Shown here in pieces: positions 1 through 7,667 of a stretch of 64,000 bases of DNA. The notes under the pieces are model-generated. The model did not search any database, was not told where the DNA came from, and saw only the letters and a program-made list of their open reading frames with translations. The stretch spans positions 101,448-165,447 of the forward strand of contig JBCDKM010000008.1 of the NCBI GenBank assembly GCA_038746605.1, in the 5' to 3' direction. Numbering within the stretch: the stretch's first letter is position 1; each line of letters opens with the position of its first letter. Position numbers and translations under genes: made by a program. The DNA is from Rubricoccus sp038746605 (lineage in GTDB: Bacteria; Bacteroidota; Rhodothermia; Rhodothermales; Rubricoccaceae).

Positions 1-134
1 TCCTCTTCGAGGGGATCCCCGCGAGCACGCGAACGCTCCAGATCGACACCGCAGACCTCGCGCCAGGGCGCTACGCGGTGCGTGCGGTTTCGCCGCTCGG
101 CGATACCAGCCAGCCGCTCGTCGTGACTCGCTGA
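1..134 (+). CDS. C-terminal end of a T9SS-secreted protein (5' partial)
   Basis: The open frame enters from before the window (first full codon at base 3) and stops with TGA at 132-134. The 43 visible residues have the pattern of a type IX secretion C-terminal sorting domain: a beta-rich stretch with LQIDTADLAPGRYAVRAV and a basic final residue (VVTR). In this family the domain directs export across the outer membrane and is then removed. Nothing can be said about the functional domains, which lie outside the window. The similar C-terminus of the protein ending at 27568 supports the reading. Confidence 0.7.
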   Translation, partial: LFEGIPASTRTLQIDTADLAPGRYAVRAVSPLGDTSQPLVVTR

Positions 135-209
135 GGTGCTCGTACCGACTGTCCGTCTCGCGAGGCGGAGCCGGGCAGGGCGGTGATGCCCACAGCGTAG
201 ATTCTTGCG

Positions 210-596
210 ATGCCCGACTGGCCCGCGCTCTACGATTCTTGGCACCGCGCTCCTGACGGTGAGTCTCGCCATGCAGCGATTCAGAATGCGCAGCGAGCCG
301 TCGCCGTCCCGTCTCCAGAGCGTTGGGACTGGCTCTGCGCAGCGCTGGAGGATTCTGAGCGCCGACGGTTTGTCGCGCGAGTGTTTCACTGTCAACCCGT
401 GCCGAACGCTCTTTTCGAGCCCATGCTTCGCGCCGTTCTGGAGGAAGACGCGAGCAGCTGCCGGTCGTTCCTCCATCCTCTTATCGGGACGTTTGGGCTG
501 GAGGCGGTTCGAGAACGTCTGCGTGAATGGCGACCGCCGCGAGACGTCATGGGCCGAGTCGCGTACTGGCTTCGCCCCGTGCCTCTCCGGCGATAG
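210..596 (+). CDS. Hypothetical protein, 128 aa
   Basis: An ATG frame of 128 residues, rich in Arg, Ala and Trp, with no signal peptide or membrane segment. It reads as helical (two or three amphipathic repeats, for example around residues 40-60 and 85-115), so a small soluble helical protein is likely. I do not recognise the family. A longer overlapping frame from base 205 was discarded because its composition is that of a shifted high-GC shadow. A perfect palindromic repeat starts six bases after the stop codon, as it does after many genes here. Confidence 0.6.
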   Translation: MPDWPALYDSWHRAPDGESRHAAIQNAQRAVAVPSPERWDWLCAALEDSERRRFVARVFHCQPVPNALFEPMLRAVLEEDASSCRSFLHPLIGTFGLEAVRERLREWRPPRDVMGRVAYWLRPVPLRR

Positions 597-601
597 GTCG
601 T

Positions 602-623
602 CCCGCCTCGGTGCCGAGGCGGG
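602..623. repeat. Palindromic repeat, short form (TG centre)
   Basis: Arms of ten bases (CCCGCCTCGG / CCGAGGCGGG) around a TG centre form a perfect inverted repeat just after the stop at 596. Member of the family described in the findings. Confidence 0.9.
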
Positions 624-713
624 CAGAGTCAGATCGGTTCGGGTTGCGCACCCCTTGCACTGGCGAGGACCCAGACGCACCTTCCTCCACGCCTCCACGC
701 CTCCACGCCTCCT

Positions 714-2363
714 ATGCCGCACGCCCTCGCCGGCCAGATTGTCCCGCCCTCGCGCGTCCCCAATATCCCGCGCCTCGTCGCGGCGTACTACACCCGCCAG
801 CCAGACGCCGACGACCCCGCCGAGCGCGTCGCTTTTGGCACCTCCGGCCATCGCGGTTCCTCTCTCGACGGGCGGTTCAACGAGGCGCACGTGCTCGCCG
901 TGAGTCAGGCTCTCGTGGAGTACCGGCGCGATGCAGGGATCGACGGGCCGTTGATCGTCGGGATGGATACGCACGCGCTCTCGGAGGCGGCATTCACGAG
1001 TGCGCTGGAAGTTTTCGCGGCGAACGGCGTGACGGTCATCATCCAGGGAGGGCGCGGCTTCACCCCGACGCCCGCGGTCTCGCACGCCATTCTCGCGCAC
1101 AACCGGCGACGGACCGAGGGACTGGCGGACGGCGTGGTCATCACGCCGAGTCATAACCCGCCCGAGGATGGCGGCTTCAAGTACAACCCGCCATCGGGTG
1201 GCCCGGCCGGGGGCGAGATCACCGGCCCAGTGCAGGACCGCGCCAATGAGATCCTCGCGCGGGGCCTCGCGGAGGTCAGGCGCACCACGTTCCGGCGCGC
1301 CCTCGCGGCGGATACGACCCATGAGCGCGACCTCGTCCGCCCCTACGTGGACGACCTCGCGAACGTCCTGGATCTGGACGCCGTGCGCGAGGCGGGCGTG
1401 CGCATCGGTGTGGATCCGATGGGTGGCGCGGCCATCGCGTACTGGGCGCCCATCGCGGAGACCTACGGGCTGGATCTGGAGGTGGTCAACCCGCGCGTAG
1501 ACCCCGCCTTCGCGTTCATGCGCATCGACGGCGACGGCAAGATCCGCATGGACTGCTCGTCTCCTCACGCGATGGCGGGCCTCGTGGAGCTTCAGAGTCA
1601 GTACGGCATCGCGTTCGGCAACGACCCCGACGCGGACCGGCACGGGATCGTCGCGCCGAGCAGTGGGCTGATGAACCCGAACCACTTCCTTGCGGTCGCG
1701 GTGGAGTACCTCTGCACGCACCGGCCAGACTGGCCCGAGGGCGCCGCCATCGGCAAGACGCTCGTGTCTTCCTCTATGATCGACCGCGTGGTGGCGTCGC
1801 TGGGGCGTCGGCTGGCGGAAGTACCCGTCGGGTTCAAGTGGTTCGTGGACGGTCTCGTGAACGGTACGATGGCGTTCGGTGGCGAGGAGAGTGCGGGCGC
1901 CTCGTTCCTCCGCAAAGACGGCACGGTCTGGACGACCGACAAAGACGGGATCCTCCTCGGGCTGCTGGCGGCCGAGATCACCGCCGTCACCGGGCGCGAT
2001 CCCGGCGAGCGCTACGCTGCTCTCGAAGAGCGCTTCGGCAGCCCCACCTACGCCCGCCTCGATGTACCCGCCAGCCGGGAGCAGAAGGCGGTTCTCAAAG
2101 ACCTCTCGCCCGAGGCGGTCCGCGCCGACACTCTCGCAGGCGATCTCGTGACCGCCACGCTCACCCGCGCCCCGGCGAACGACGCCCCCATCGGCGGGCT
2201 CAAGGTGACGACCGAGAACGGCTGGTTCGCCGCGCGGCCCTCGGGCACGGAGGACGTGTACAAGATCTACGCGGAGAGCTTCCGAGGCGCCGATCACCTC
2301 GCGAGGCTCCAGGCCGAGGCGCAGGAGGTGGTGCAGGACGCCTTCGCATCGGCAGGCGTTTGA
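714..2363 (+). CDS. pgm: Phosphoglucomutase, alpha-D-glucose phosphate-specific
   Basis: Interconverts glucose 1-phosphate and glucose 6-phosphate in the cytoplasm, linking glycogen and sugar-nucleotide synthesis to glycolysis. The 549-residue length fits the bacterial Pgm family. Visible motifs in order: FGTSGHRGSS near residue 41, the phosphoserine loop TPSHNPP with Ser146, the metal loop DPDADRHG with Asp304, Asp306 and Asp308, the sugar-binding loop GGEESAG, and the phosphate-binding RPSGTED near the C-terminus. All key residues are present, so the enzyme should be active. It stands alone, with a palindromic repeat on each side. Confidence 0.96.
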   Translation: MPHALAGQIVPPSRVPNIPRLVAAYYTRQPDADDPAERVAFGTSGHRGSSLDGRFNEAHVLAVSQALVEYRRDAGIDGPLIVGMDTHALSEAAFTSALEVFAANGVTVIIQGGRGFTPTPAVSHAILAHNRRRTEGLADGVVITPSHNPPEDGGFKYNPPSGGPAGGEITGPVQDRANEILARGLAEVRRTTFRRALAADTTHERDLVRPYVDDLANVLDLDAVREAGVRIGVDPMGGAAIAYWAPIAETYGLDLEVVNPRVDPAFAFMRIDGDGKIRMDCSSPHAMAGLVELQSQYGIAFGNDPDADRHGIVAPSSGLMNPNHFLAVAVEYLCTHRPDWPEGAAIGKTLVSSSMIDRVVASLGRRLAEVPVGFKWFVDGLVNGTMAFGGEESAGASFLRKDGTVWTTDKDGILLGLLAAEITAVTGRDPGERYAALEERFGSPTYARLDVPASREQKAVLKDLSPEAVRADTLAGDLVTATLTRAPANDAPIGGLKVTTENGWFAARPSGTEDVYKIYAESFRGADHLARLQAEAQEVVQDAFASAGV

Positions 2364-2369
2364 CCCGCC

Positions 2370-2403
2370 CCGCCTCGGTGGGCCCACGGAGACACGGAGG
2401 CGG
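2370..2403. repeat. Palindromic repeat, long form
   Basis: Left arm CCGCCTCGG and right arm CGGAGGCGG (one mismatch) separated by 16 bases. It lies seven bases after the pgm stop codon. Confidence 0.7.
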
Positions 2404-2467
2404 GCAGGGCCGGTTGGGCGAACGGAGGTCAGCGTCGGTAGTCTGTCCGTTCTTCTCCGCACTGCCG

Positions 2468-3871
2468 ATGCTCCGTCTGATTCTCGCCGTCTGCTTCCTC
2501 GCGCCCACTGCCCTCGCGCAATCCTCCGCGTGGCCGGACTCGCTCGTCGGCGGGCCCGTGCCCCCGGCGGACGTGCCGCTGCTCCACGCCATCGCGTCCC
2601 AGGCTTCCGCCGACCGCATCGAGGCGGACATTCGGACGCTCGCGGGCTTCGGGACGCGGCACACGCTCTCCGACACCGTCAGCCAGACGCGCGGCATCGG
2701 TGCGGCGCGGCGGTGGTACCGTGATCAGTTGGTCACCATTTCCGAAGCCTGCGGCGGGTGCCTGGAGATCGTCGAGGTGCGTGAGGTGGTCACGGACGAG
2801 CAGCGCATCCGCCCCACCGTGGAGGTGGTCAGCTATGTCGCCATCCAGCGCGGGACGGCGGATCCGGACCGGATGGTGATGATGTCCGGCGACATCGACT
2901 CGCGCGCGACGGACAACCTCGACGGGGTCAGCGACGCGCCGGGTGCGAATGACAACGCCTCGGGACTGGCGGGCACGCTGGAGGCGGCGCGCATCCTCAC
3001 GCAGTACCAGTTCCCCGCGAGCATCGCGTACGCCGGGCTGAGCGGCGAGGAGCAGGGCCTCTTCGGTGGGGCGCACGTCGCGGCCTACGCGCTGGAGAAC
3101 GGCTGGCGCCTCACGGCCGTCCTCAACAACGACATGATCGGCAACACGTGCGGCATCGACGGGGTGTGCGACAACACCTCGGCGCGGGTGTTTTCAGAAG
3201 GCACACGGGCCGTGGAGACGGAGCGCGAGGCGCGGATCCGCCGCTCCAGAGGCGGCGAGGTGGACAGCCCGTCGCGAAATGTGGCGCGGTACGTCGCCGC
3301 GATGGCGGACCGCTACATCCGCAACCTCGATATGATGATGGTCTACCGGCTGGATCGCTTCCGGCGCGGCGGCCACCACCGACCGTTCAACGACGTGGGA
3401 ATCCCGGGTGTGCGCATCATGGAGACGCACGAGCACTACGACCGCCAGCACCAGGACCTCCGCAACGAGGACGGTCGCCACTACGGCGACACCGTGGAGT
3501 TCGTGGATTGGGACTACGCCGCGAAGCTGACCGCGCTCAACGCCGTCGTGCTCGCAGGCATGGCAGGCGCCCCCGCGCCCCCGACGAACGTCGGCATCTC
3601 CGGCGCCGTGCAGCCGAGCACGACCCTCGCGTGGGACCGCCCGGATGCAGACGAGAACCCGCACCACGCGGGCGTCCGCATCTGGTGGCGCCTCACGACG
3701 GCGCCGCAGTGGGAGTGGAGCGTCTTCGTGCCGGACAATGGCGAGGCCCGCCAGCAGTACACGCTGGAGAACGTGGTGATCGACAACTATTTCTTCGGCG
3801 TGTCCGCGGTGGCAGAGGACGGGAGCGAGAGCCCGGTCGTCTTCCCCGGCGCGGCAGGCGCGTTCGAGTGA
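2468..3871 (+). CDS. Secreted M28-family metallopeptidase with C-terminal fibronectin-like domain
   Basis: A Sec signal peptide (residues 1-17, ending ALA-Q) precedes an M28 aminopeptidase-like domain. Visible motifs: SDAPGANDNASG (zinc-bridging Asp), GLSGEEQGLFGG (catalytic Glu and zinc Glu), NNDMIGN (zinc Asp), and a final His-rich segment around METHEHYDRQHQD. The C-terminal 100 residues start PTNVGISG and look like a fibronectin type III domain. Where the family normally has a His-x-Asp zinc motif, this protein reads GDIDS, so Asp replaces the expected His. The start at 2468 was chosen for its signal peptide; the frame is open further upstream over pgm. Likely periplasmic or extracellular peptide degradation. 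Confidence 0.9.
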   Translation: MLRLILAVCFLAPTALAQSSAWPDSLVGGPVPPADVPLLHAIASQASADRIEADIRTLAGFGTRHTLSDTVSQTRGIGAARRWYRDQLVTISEACGGCLEIVEVREVVTDEQRIRPTVEVVSYVAIQRGTADPDRMVMMSGDIDSRATDNLDGVSDAPGANDNASGLAGTLEAARILTQYQFPASIAYAGLSGEEQGLFGGAHVAAYALENGWRLTAVLNNDMIGNTCGIDGVCDNTSARVFSEGTRAVETEREARIRRSRGGEVDSPSRNVARYVAAMADRYIRNLDMMMVYRLDRFRRGGHHRPFNDVGIPGVRIMETHEHYDRQHQDLRNEDGRHYGDTVEFVDWDYAAKLTALNAVVLAGMAGAPAPPTNVGISGAVQPSTTLAWDRPDADENPHHAGVRIWWRLTTAPQWEWSVFVPDNGEARQQYTLENVVIDNYFFGVSAVAEDGSESPVVFPGAAGAFE

Positions 3872-3887
3872 CGGGATGGGGAGCGCG

Positions 3888-4844
3888 ATGCGAATCGTCG
3901 TCACCGGATCGAGCGGGTTCCTCGGTGGGGCCGTCGCGCGGGCATTCGCTGAGGACGGCCACGAGGTCGTCGGCCTCGACGTGCGGCCGGGCCCACCCGG
4001 AGCCCCGTGGCGGACGGTCCTAGCAGACCTCACCGAGGCGGGCTCGTGGAGCCGCGAGGTGTCCGGTGCCGACGTGGTGATCCACGCGGCGGCGCGCGTC
4101 GGGGACCGAGGCACCCTCGCGCAGTTCCGCCGCCAGAACGTGACGGCGACTCGCGAGGTGGTCCGCGCGAGTGCCGAGGCGGGGCGCCTCGTGCACGTCT
4201 CCAGCATCGTCGTGCATGGCTCACGTTTTCCGAGCCCGTGCCCGGAGGACCACCCGCCCCAGCCGACCGGTGCACCCTACACGGACACGAAGATCATCGC
4301 GGAGCACGCGGTTCTTCGCGCGCATGCGTCAGGCGAGGTGCGTGCGGTGGTCGTCCGTCCAGGCGATGTCTACGGGCCGGGGTCGGAGCCGTGGACCGCC
4401 CGGCCGGTGCGGATGATGCAGGCCGGTCAGTTCGTGCTCGTGCGGGGCGGCGTGCTCTCCCCCGTCTTCGTGGACGACCTCGTGCGCGGGCTCGTGCTCG
4501 CTGCGACGGTCCCCGAGGCGGAAGGCGATGTGTTCCACCTCGCGGGCGGCGTGGGCGTCCCTGCTGCCGAGTACTTCGGTCACTACGCGACGATGCTCGG
4601 TGTCCGGCTTCGGTCCATCCCGCAGCCTATCGCGCGAGGGCTAGCGGCGGCGATGGAGGGCGCGTTCGGCCTCGCGAGGCGGGAGCCGCCGTTCTCGCGG
4701 ACGACGCTGGAGTACGTCACGCACCCTGGCACTTACGCCATCACCCGTGCCGCCGAGGTGCTCGACTGGTGCCCCGAGGTGGACCTGCCTGAGGGGATGC
4801 GCCAGTCCGAACTGTGGCTACGTTCGGAGGGCCTACTGCCTTGA
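3888..4844 (+). CDS. NAD(P)-dependent epimerase/dehydratase (extended SDR)
   Basis: The N-terminus MRIVVTGSSGFLGGAV is the Rossmann GxxGxxG motif of extended short-chain dehydrogenases, followed by the acidic end of beta-2 (GLDVRPG). The catalytic YxxxK appears as YTDTK near residue 130, and VRPGDVYGPG is the usual downstream substrate-pocket motif. The family acts on nucleotide sugars or 3-beta-hydroxysteroid-like substrates; the substrate cannot be told here. The start at 3888 is preferred over 3876 because it places the Rossmann strand at residue 1 and has GGGGAG a few bases upstream. It begins an apparent three-gene run with 4852 and 5730. Confidence 0.88.
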   Translation: MRIVVTGSSGFLGGAVARAFAEDGHEVVGLDVRPGPPGAPWRTVLADLTEAGSWSREVSGADVVIHAAARVGDRGTLAQFRRQNVTATREVVRASAEAGRLVHVSSIVVHGSRFPSPCPEDHPPQPTGAPYTDTKIIAEHAVLRAHASGEVRAVVVRPGDVYGPGSEPWTARPVRMMQAGQFVLVRGGVLSPVFVDDLVRGLVLAATVPEAEGDVFHLAGGVGVPAAEYFGHYATMLGVRLRSIPQPIARGLAAAMEGAFGLARREPPFSRTTLEYVTHPGTYAITRAAEVLDWCPEVDLPEGMRQSELWLRSEGLLP

Positions 4845-4851
4845 CGACCCC

Positions 4852-5724
4852 ATGTCCAGACCGGAATTCGTTCATCTGAAGCGCCTCGACCTCCGCCGCC
4901 ACTCAAGCCTCGACGAGCGCTGGGTGCAAGAGATCATCGCTGACGACCCGACGATCCTGGGACTCGGGGATCTCATCTTGAAGGACAAGGAGAGAGCGCA
5001 ACTCCGTGCAGGCCGCCTGGATCTCCTGTTGCAGCACTCCGAAGACGCGAAGCGCTACGAGGTGGAGGTCCAACTCGGACCGACCGACGAGAGCCACATC
5101 ATTCGGTGCATCGAGTATTGGGACATCGAACGGAAGCGATATCCGCAGTACGACCACACGGCGGTTCTTGTGGCGGAGGACATCACGAGCCGGTTCCTCA
5201 ATGTCATCAGCCTGCTCAACGGGACGATCCCGCTTATTGCGATCCAGATGAGTGCCCTGGAGTTCGAAGGGCGTGTCGCGCTCACGTTCACCACGGTTCT
5301 TGACGTGATGCCGCTTGGCCTGGTGGACGAAGACGAAGAGGTCATGGAAGTGACTGACCGGTCGTATTGGGAGTCGCGTGGCACAAAGGAGACCGTCCGC
5401 ATGGCGGACGCAGCGCTGGAACTCGCGCGTCGAGCCGACCCCTCGCTGGACCTCAAGTACAACAAGTTCTACATCGGCCTCGCACGAGACGGGCGTCCGT
5501 TCAACTTCGTGTTCCTCCGCCCGCAGAAGCGGGCACTGAAGCTGGAGATGAGAATGACTCAGTCTGAGGAGTTCGAAGCGTCTCTTGTCGAAGCCGGTCT
5601 CGATCCGGAGTACCTGCCGAAGCACGGCCTCTACCGCCTTCACCTCCGCGAAGGGGACATCTCCGCTCACGCCGAGGCGTTGGCTGACGCGCTACGCCAG
5701 TCGTACGAGCATTTCTCCGAGTAG
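4852..5724 (+). CDS. PD-(D/E)XK nuclease-like protein of unknown role
   Basis: A soluble protein of 290 residues. The N-terminal half carries a pattern typical of PD-(D/E)XK nuclease folds: ERWVQEII with a conserved-looking Glu near 27, GRLDLLL with Asp57, and YEVEVQLG with Glu70, Glu72 and Gln74, followed by a long helix. The second half contains KYNKFYIGLARDGRPFNFVF, a beta-hairpin module that I associate with conserved DUF-type proteins. It could be a DNA-processing or restriction-like nuclease, but no methylase or helicase partner lies nearby. It starts seven bases after the epimerase stop. The family assignment is inference from motifs only. Confidence 0.65.
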   Translation: MSRPEFVHLKRLDLRRHSSLDERWVQEIIADDPTILGLGDLILKDKERAQLRAGRLDLLLQHSEDAKRYEVEVQLGPTDESHIIRCIEYWDIERKRYPQYDHTAVLVAEDITSRFLNVISLLNGTIPLIAIQMSALEFEGRVALTFTTVLDVMPLGLVDEDEEVMEVTDRSYWESRGTKETVRMADAALELARRADPSLDLKYNKFYIGLARDGRPFNFVFLRPQKRALKLEMRMTQSEEFEASLVEAGLDPEYLPKHGLYRLHLREGDISAHAEALADALRQSYEHFSE

Positions 5725-5729
5725 CGCCT

Positions 5730-6338
5730 GTGTCTGACTTCGCACCTGTCGATGGTCTCCCGCCGAACCACGTGCACCCGCTCTCGCGCGAGGCGTGGCG
5801 TGCATGGTTGAGTGAGAACCACGACCGCGAGGACGGTGTCTGGCTCGTCCGCTATAAGAAAGCCACCGGCCAGCCTACGCTCACGAACGCCGAGGTCACG
5901 AAGGAGGCGCTCTGCTTCGGGTGGGTGGACAGCCGCCCGCGAAAGGTAGACGCCGGGCGTTCCAGGCTCTACGTCGCGCCACGCAAGCCTGGGAGCAACT
6001 GGAGCGCACTCAACAAGCGCTACGTCGCCGAGCTGGAGGCGAACGGTCGGATGACCGAGGCGGGTCGAGTGAAGATCGAGGCCGCCAAACGCGACGGTTC
6101 GTGGAACGCTCTGGATGATGTCGAGAACCTCGTCGTGCCGGAGGATCTGGCGGCGGCGTTCGCATCGCATCCGGGCAGCGCAGAGCACTGGGAGGCGTTC
6201 CCACGGAGCACGAAGCGGGGCATCCTGGAGTGGATCCTGAACGCCAAGCGGACGCCAACCCGCGCGAAACGAATCGAGGAGACGGCGCGGCTGGCGGCGC
6301 AGAACAAGCGGGCCAACCAGTGGCCTCGCGAAGGCTGA
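5730..6338 (+). CDS. YdeI/OmpD-associated family protein
   Basis: A 202-residue soluble protein starting with GTG five bases after the upstream stop. It shows the YdeI/OmdA pattern: an N-terminal SREAWRAWLSENH helix, WLVRYKKATG, EALCFGWVDS, then RKPGSNWSALNK, and a C-terminal helical region with RGILEWILNAKRTPTRAKRIEET. Members have been linked to bacteriocin protection and porin-related phenotypes in enterobacteria, but the biochemical role is not known. It is the last gene of the 3888-6338 run and is followed by a long-form palindromic repeat. Confidence 0.85.
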   Translation: MSDFAPVDGLPPNHVHPLSREAWRAWLSENHDREDGVWLVRYKKATGQPTLTNAEVTKEALCFGWVDSRPRKVDAGRSRLYVAPRKPGSNWSALNKRYVAELEANGRMTEAGRVKIEAAKRDGSWNALDDVENLVVPEDLAAAFASHPGSAEHWEAFPRSTKRGILEWILNAKRTPTRAKRIEETARLAAQNKRANQWPREG

Positions 6339-6344
6339 GAGCCC

Positions 6345-6378
6345 CCGCCTCGGTGTTCCCGTGGAGGTACCGAGGCGG
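6345..6378. repeat. Palindromic repeat, long form
   Basis: Perfect arms CCGCCTCGG and CCGAGGCGG separated by 16 bases, six bases after the stop at 6338. Confidence 0.85.
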
Positions 6379-6438
6379 GATGATCCACTTTCCCGCGAGA
6401 CCGCGCACGGACAGAACCGGACCCATCCCGATCCTGCC

Positions 6439-7530
6439 ATGCGCTACCTCTTCCTCCTCGCGCTCTGCTTCGTCCTGCTTGCCTCGGACACCCACGCTCA
6501 ACTGAGCGGCCTCGTCAATCGCGCTCGTCGTGCGGCCCAGACGGCGACGCAGGACCGAACCCCGGAGACGCCCGCTCCACAGGCTGCTACTCAACGAGCC
6601 CCGGCTGTCGCGCCTGCCGACGAGCCCCTCGCGCCGTCCGGTGCCATGCCGACCTCACCGCAGGGCTACGCTCCCGGCGTCGACATGTGGGACTGGCTCA
6701 AGCAACTCGCCTTTCTCTCGCCCGGAGCGGCCTCGCAGGGCGGTGCCCTCCAGCCGCGCACGTTCTCCGAGACCGGCGTCGTTTTTCCAGCACCCGATGC
6801 CCGCTATCAGGTCGTCGTGCGCGATGCAGCGGGCTCCGTGCTCACGTTCCAGGACCTCAACCTGGAGGTGGACCGCACCTTCCCGGCCTTCGGCATGCTG
6901 AAGCTCCGCAACAGCCCCGAGAACCGGGCGCGCCCTCTCTTCGCGATGACACCTGGAACGTACCGCTTCGCGATCACCGCCGAGGGACACGAGATCGGCG
7001 CGGCGACGCTCGATGTGGCCGTGCAGGGCACTGACGATCCGTTCGACACGCGCACCACGACTCAGGTGTCAGGGCCGTGGAAGGACCTCGGCGTGCTCGC
7101 GTACGACGACGAAAGCGACGGCCTGGAGTTCACCTTCTGGATCTCGTCCGATCTCGCCAGCCGCGATGGCGCTCGCCTCCGCGTTCACCTCTACCGAGGC
7201 AGGGAACGCCTGACCGACGACCGGGCCAGCCTCGCGCTTTGGAAGGAACGCCCGAGCTGGACCGCCCACACGAAGGGCCTCTACAAGGAGCGCGGCCAGC
7301 TCACGCTCAGCGACCTCTCTGACGGCGACTATCGCATCGAGGTCGCGGAAGAGGACGCGGCGCCTGTCCGCACCTACCCGTTCACAGTCCAGGGCGGCGC
7401 CATCGTGCCCCACGGCCGGAGTGCGCTCGATCACGCGCGGCCAGACTTTCTCACGCCCAGCCGAGGGCGTGGAGACCGCGACCGGGGCATCGCCGGAGTC
7501 GAGCGGCTGGTCTGGATCGAGGCGGAGTAG
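6439..7530 (+). CDS. Secreted hypothetical protein, 363 aa
   Basis: Residues 1-21 form a Sec signal peptide ending THA-Q. A low-complexity Ala/Pro/Thr linker follows (about residues 22-75), then a beta-rich region of about 280 residues with several short immunoglobulin-like strands (YQVVVRDAAG, YRFAITAEGHEIG, YRIEVAEEDA). No catalytic motif is seen and I do not recognise a family. It probably lies in the periplasm or on the cell surface. The start at 6439 was chosen for the signal peptide. A long-form palindromic repeat follows the gene. Confidence 0.75.
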   Translation: MRYLFLLALCFVLLASDTHAQLSGLVNRARRAAQTATQDRTPETPAPQAATQRAPAVAPADEPLAPSGAMPTSPQGYAPGVDMWDWLKQLAFLSPGAASQGGALQPRTFSETGVVFPAPDARYQVVVRDAAGSVLTFQDLNLEVDRTFPAFGMLKLRNSPENRARPLFAMTPGTYRFAITAEGHEIGAATLDVAVQGTDDPFDTRTTTQVSGPWKDLGVLAYDDESDGLEFTFWISSDLASRDGARLRVHLYRGRERLTDDRASLALWKERPSWTAHTKGLYKERGQLTLSDLSDGDYRIEVAEEDAAPVRTYPFTVQGGAIVPHGRSALDHARPDFLTPSRGRGDRDRGIAGVERLVWIEAE

Positions 7531-7542
7531 GCTCGGCACTGT

Positions 7543-7576
7543 CCGCCTCGGTGTCTCGGCGGAGGTGCCGAGGCGG
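7543..7576. repeat. Palindromic repeat, long form
   Basis: Perfect arms CCGCCTCGG and CCGAGGCGG separated by 16 bases, twelve bases after the stop at 7530. Confidence 0.85.
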
Positions 7577-7667
7577 GCAGATGCATGTGCACTCCACACG
7601 CCGGGCACACGGGCGTCGGGAGGGAAACGTTCGCGCCTAGCTTGCAGCGATCCCCTACCGCCACACC

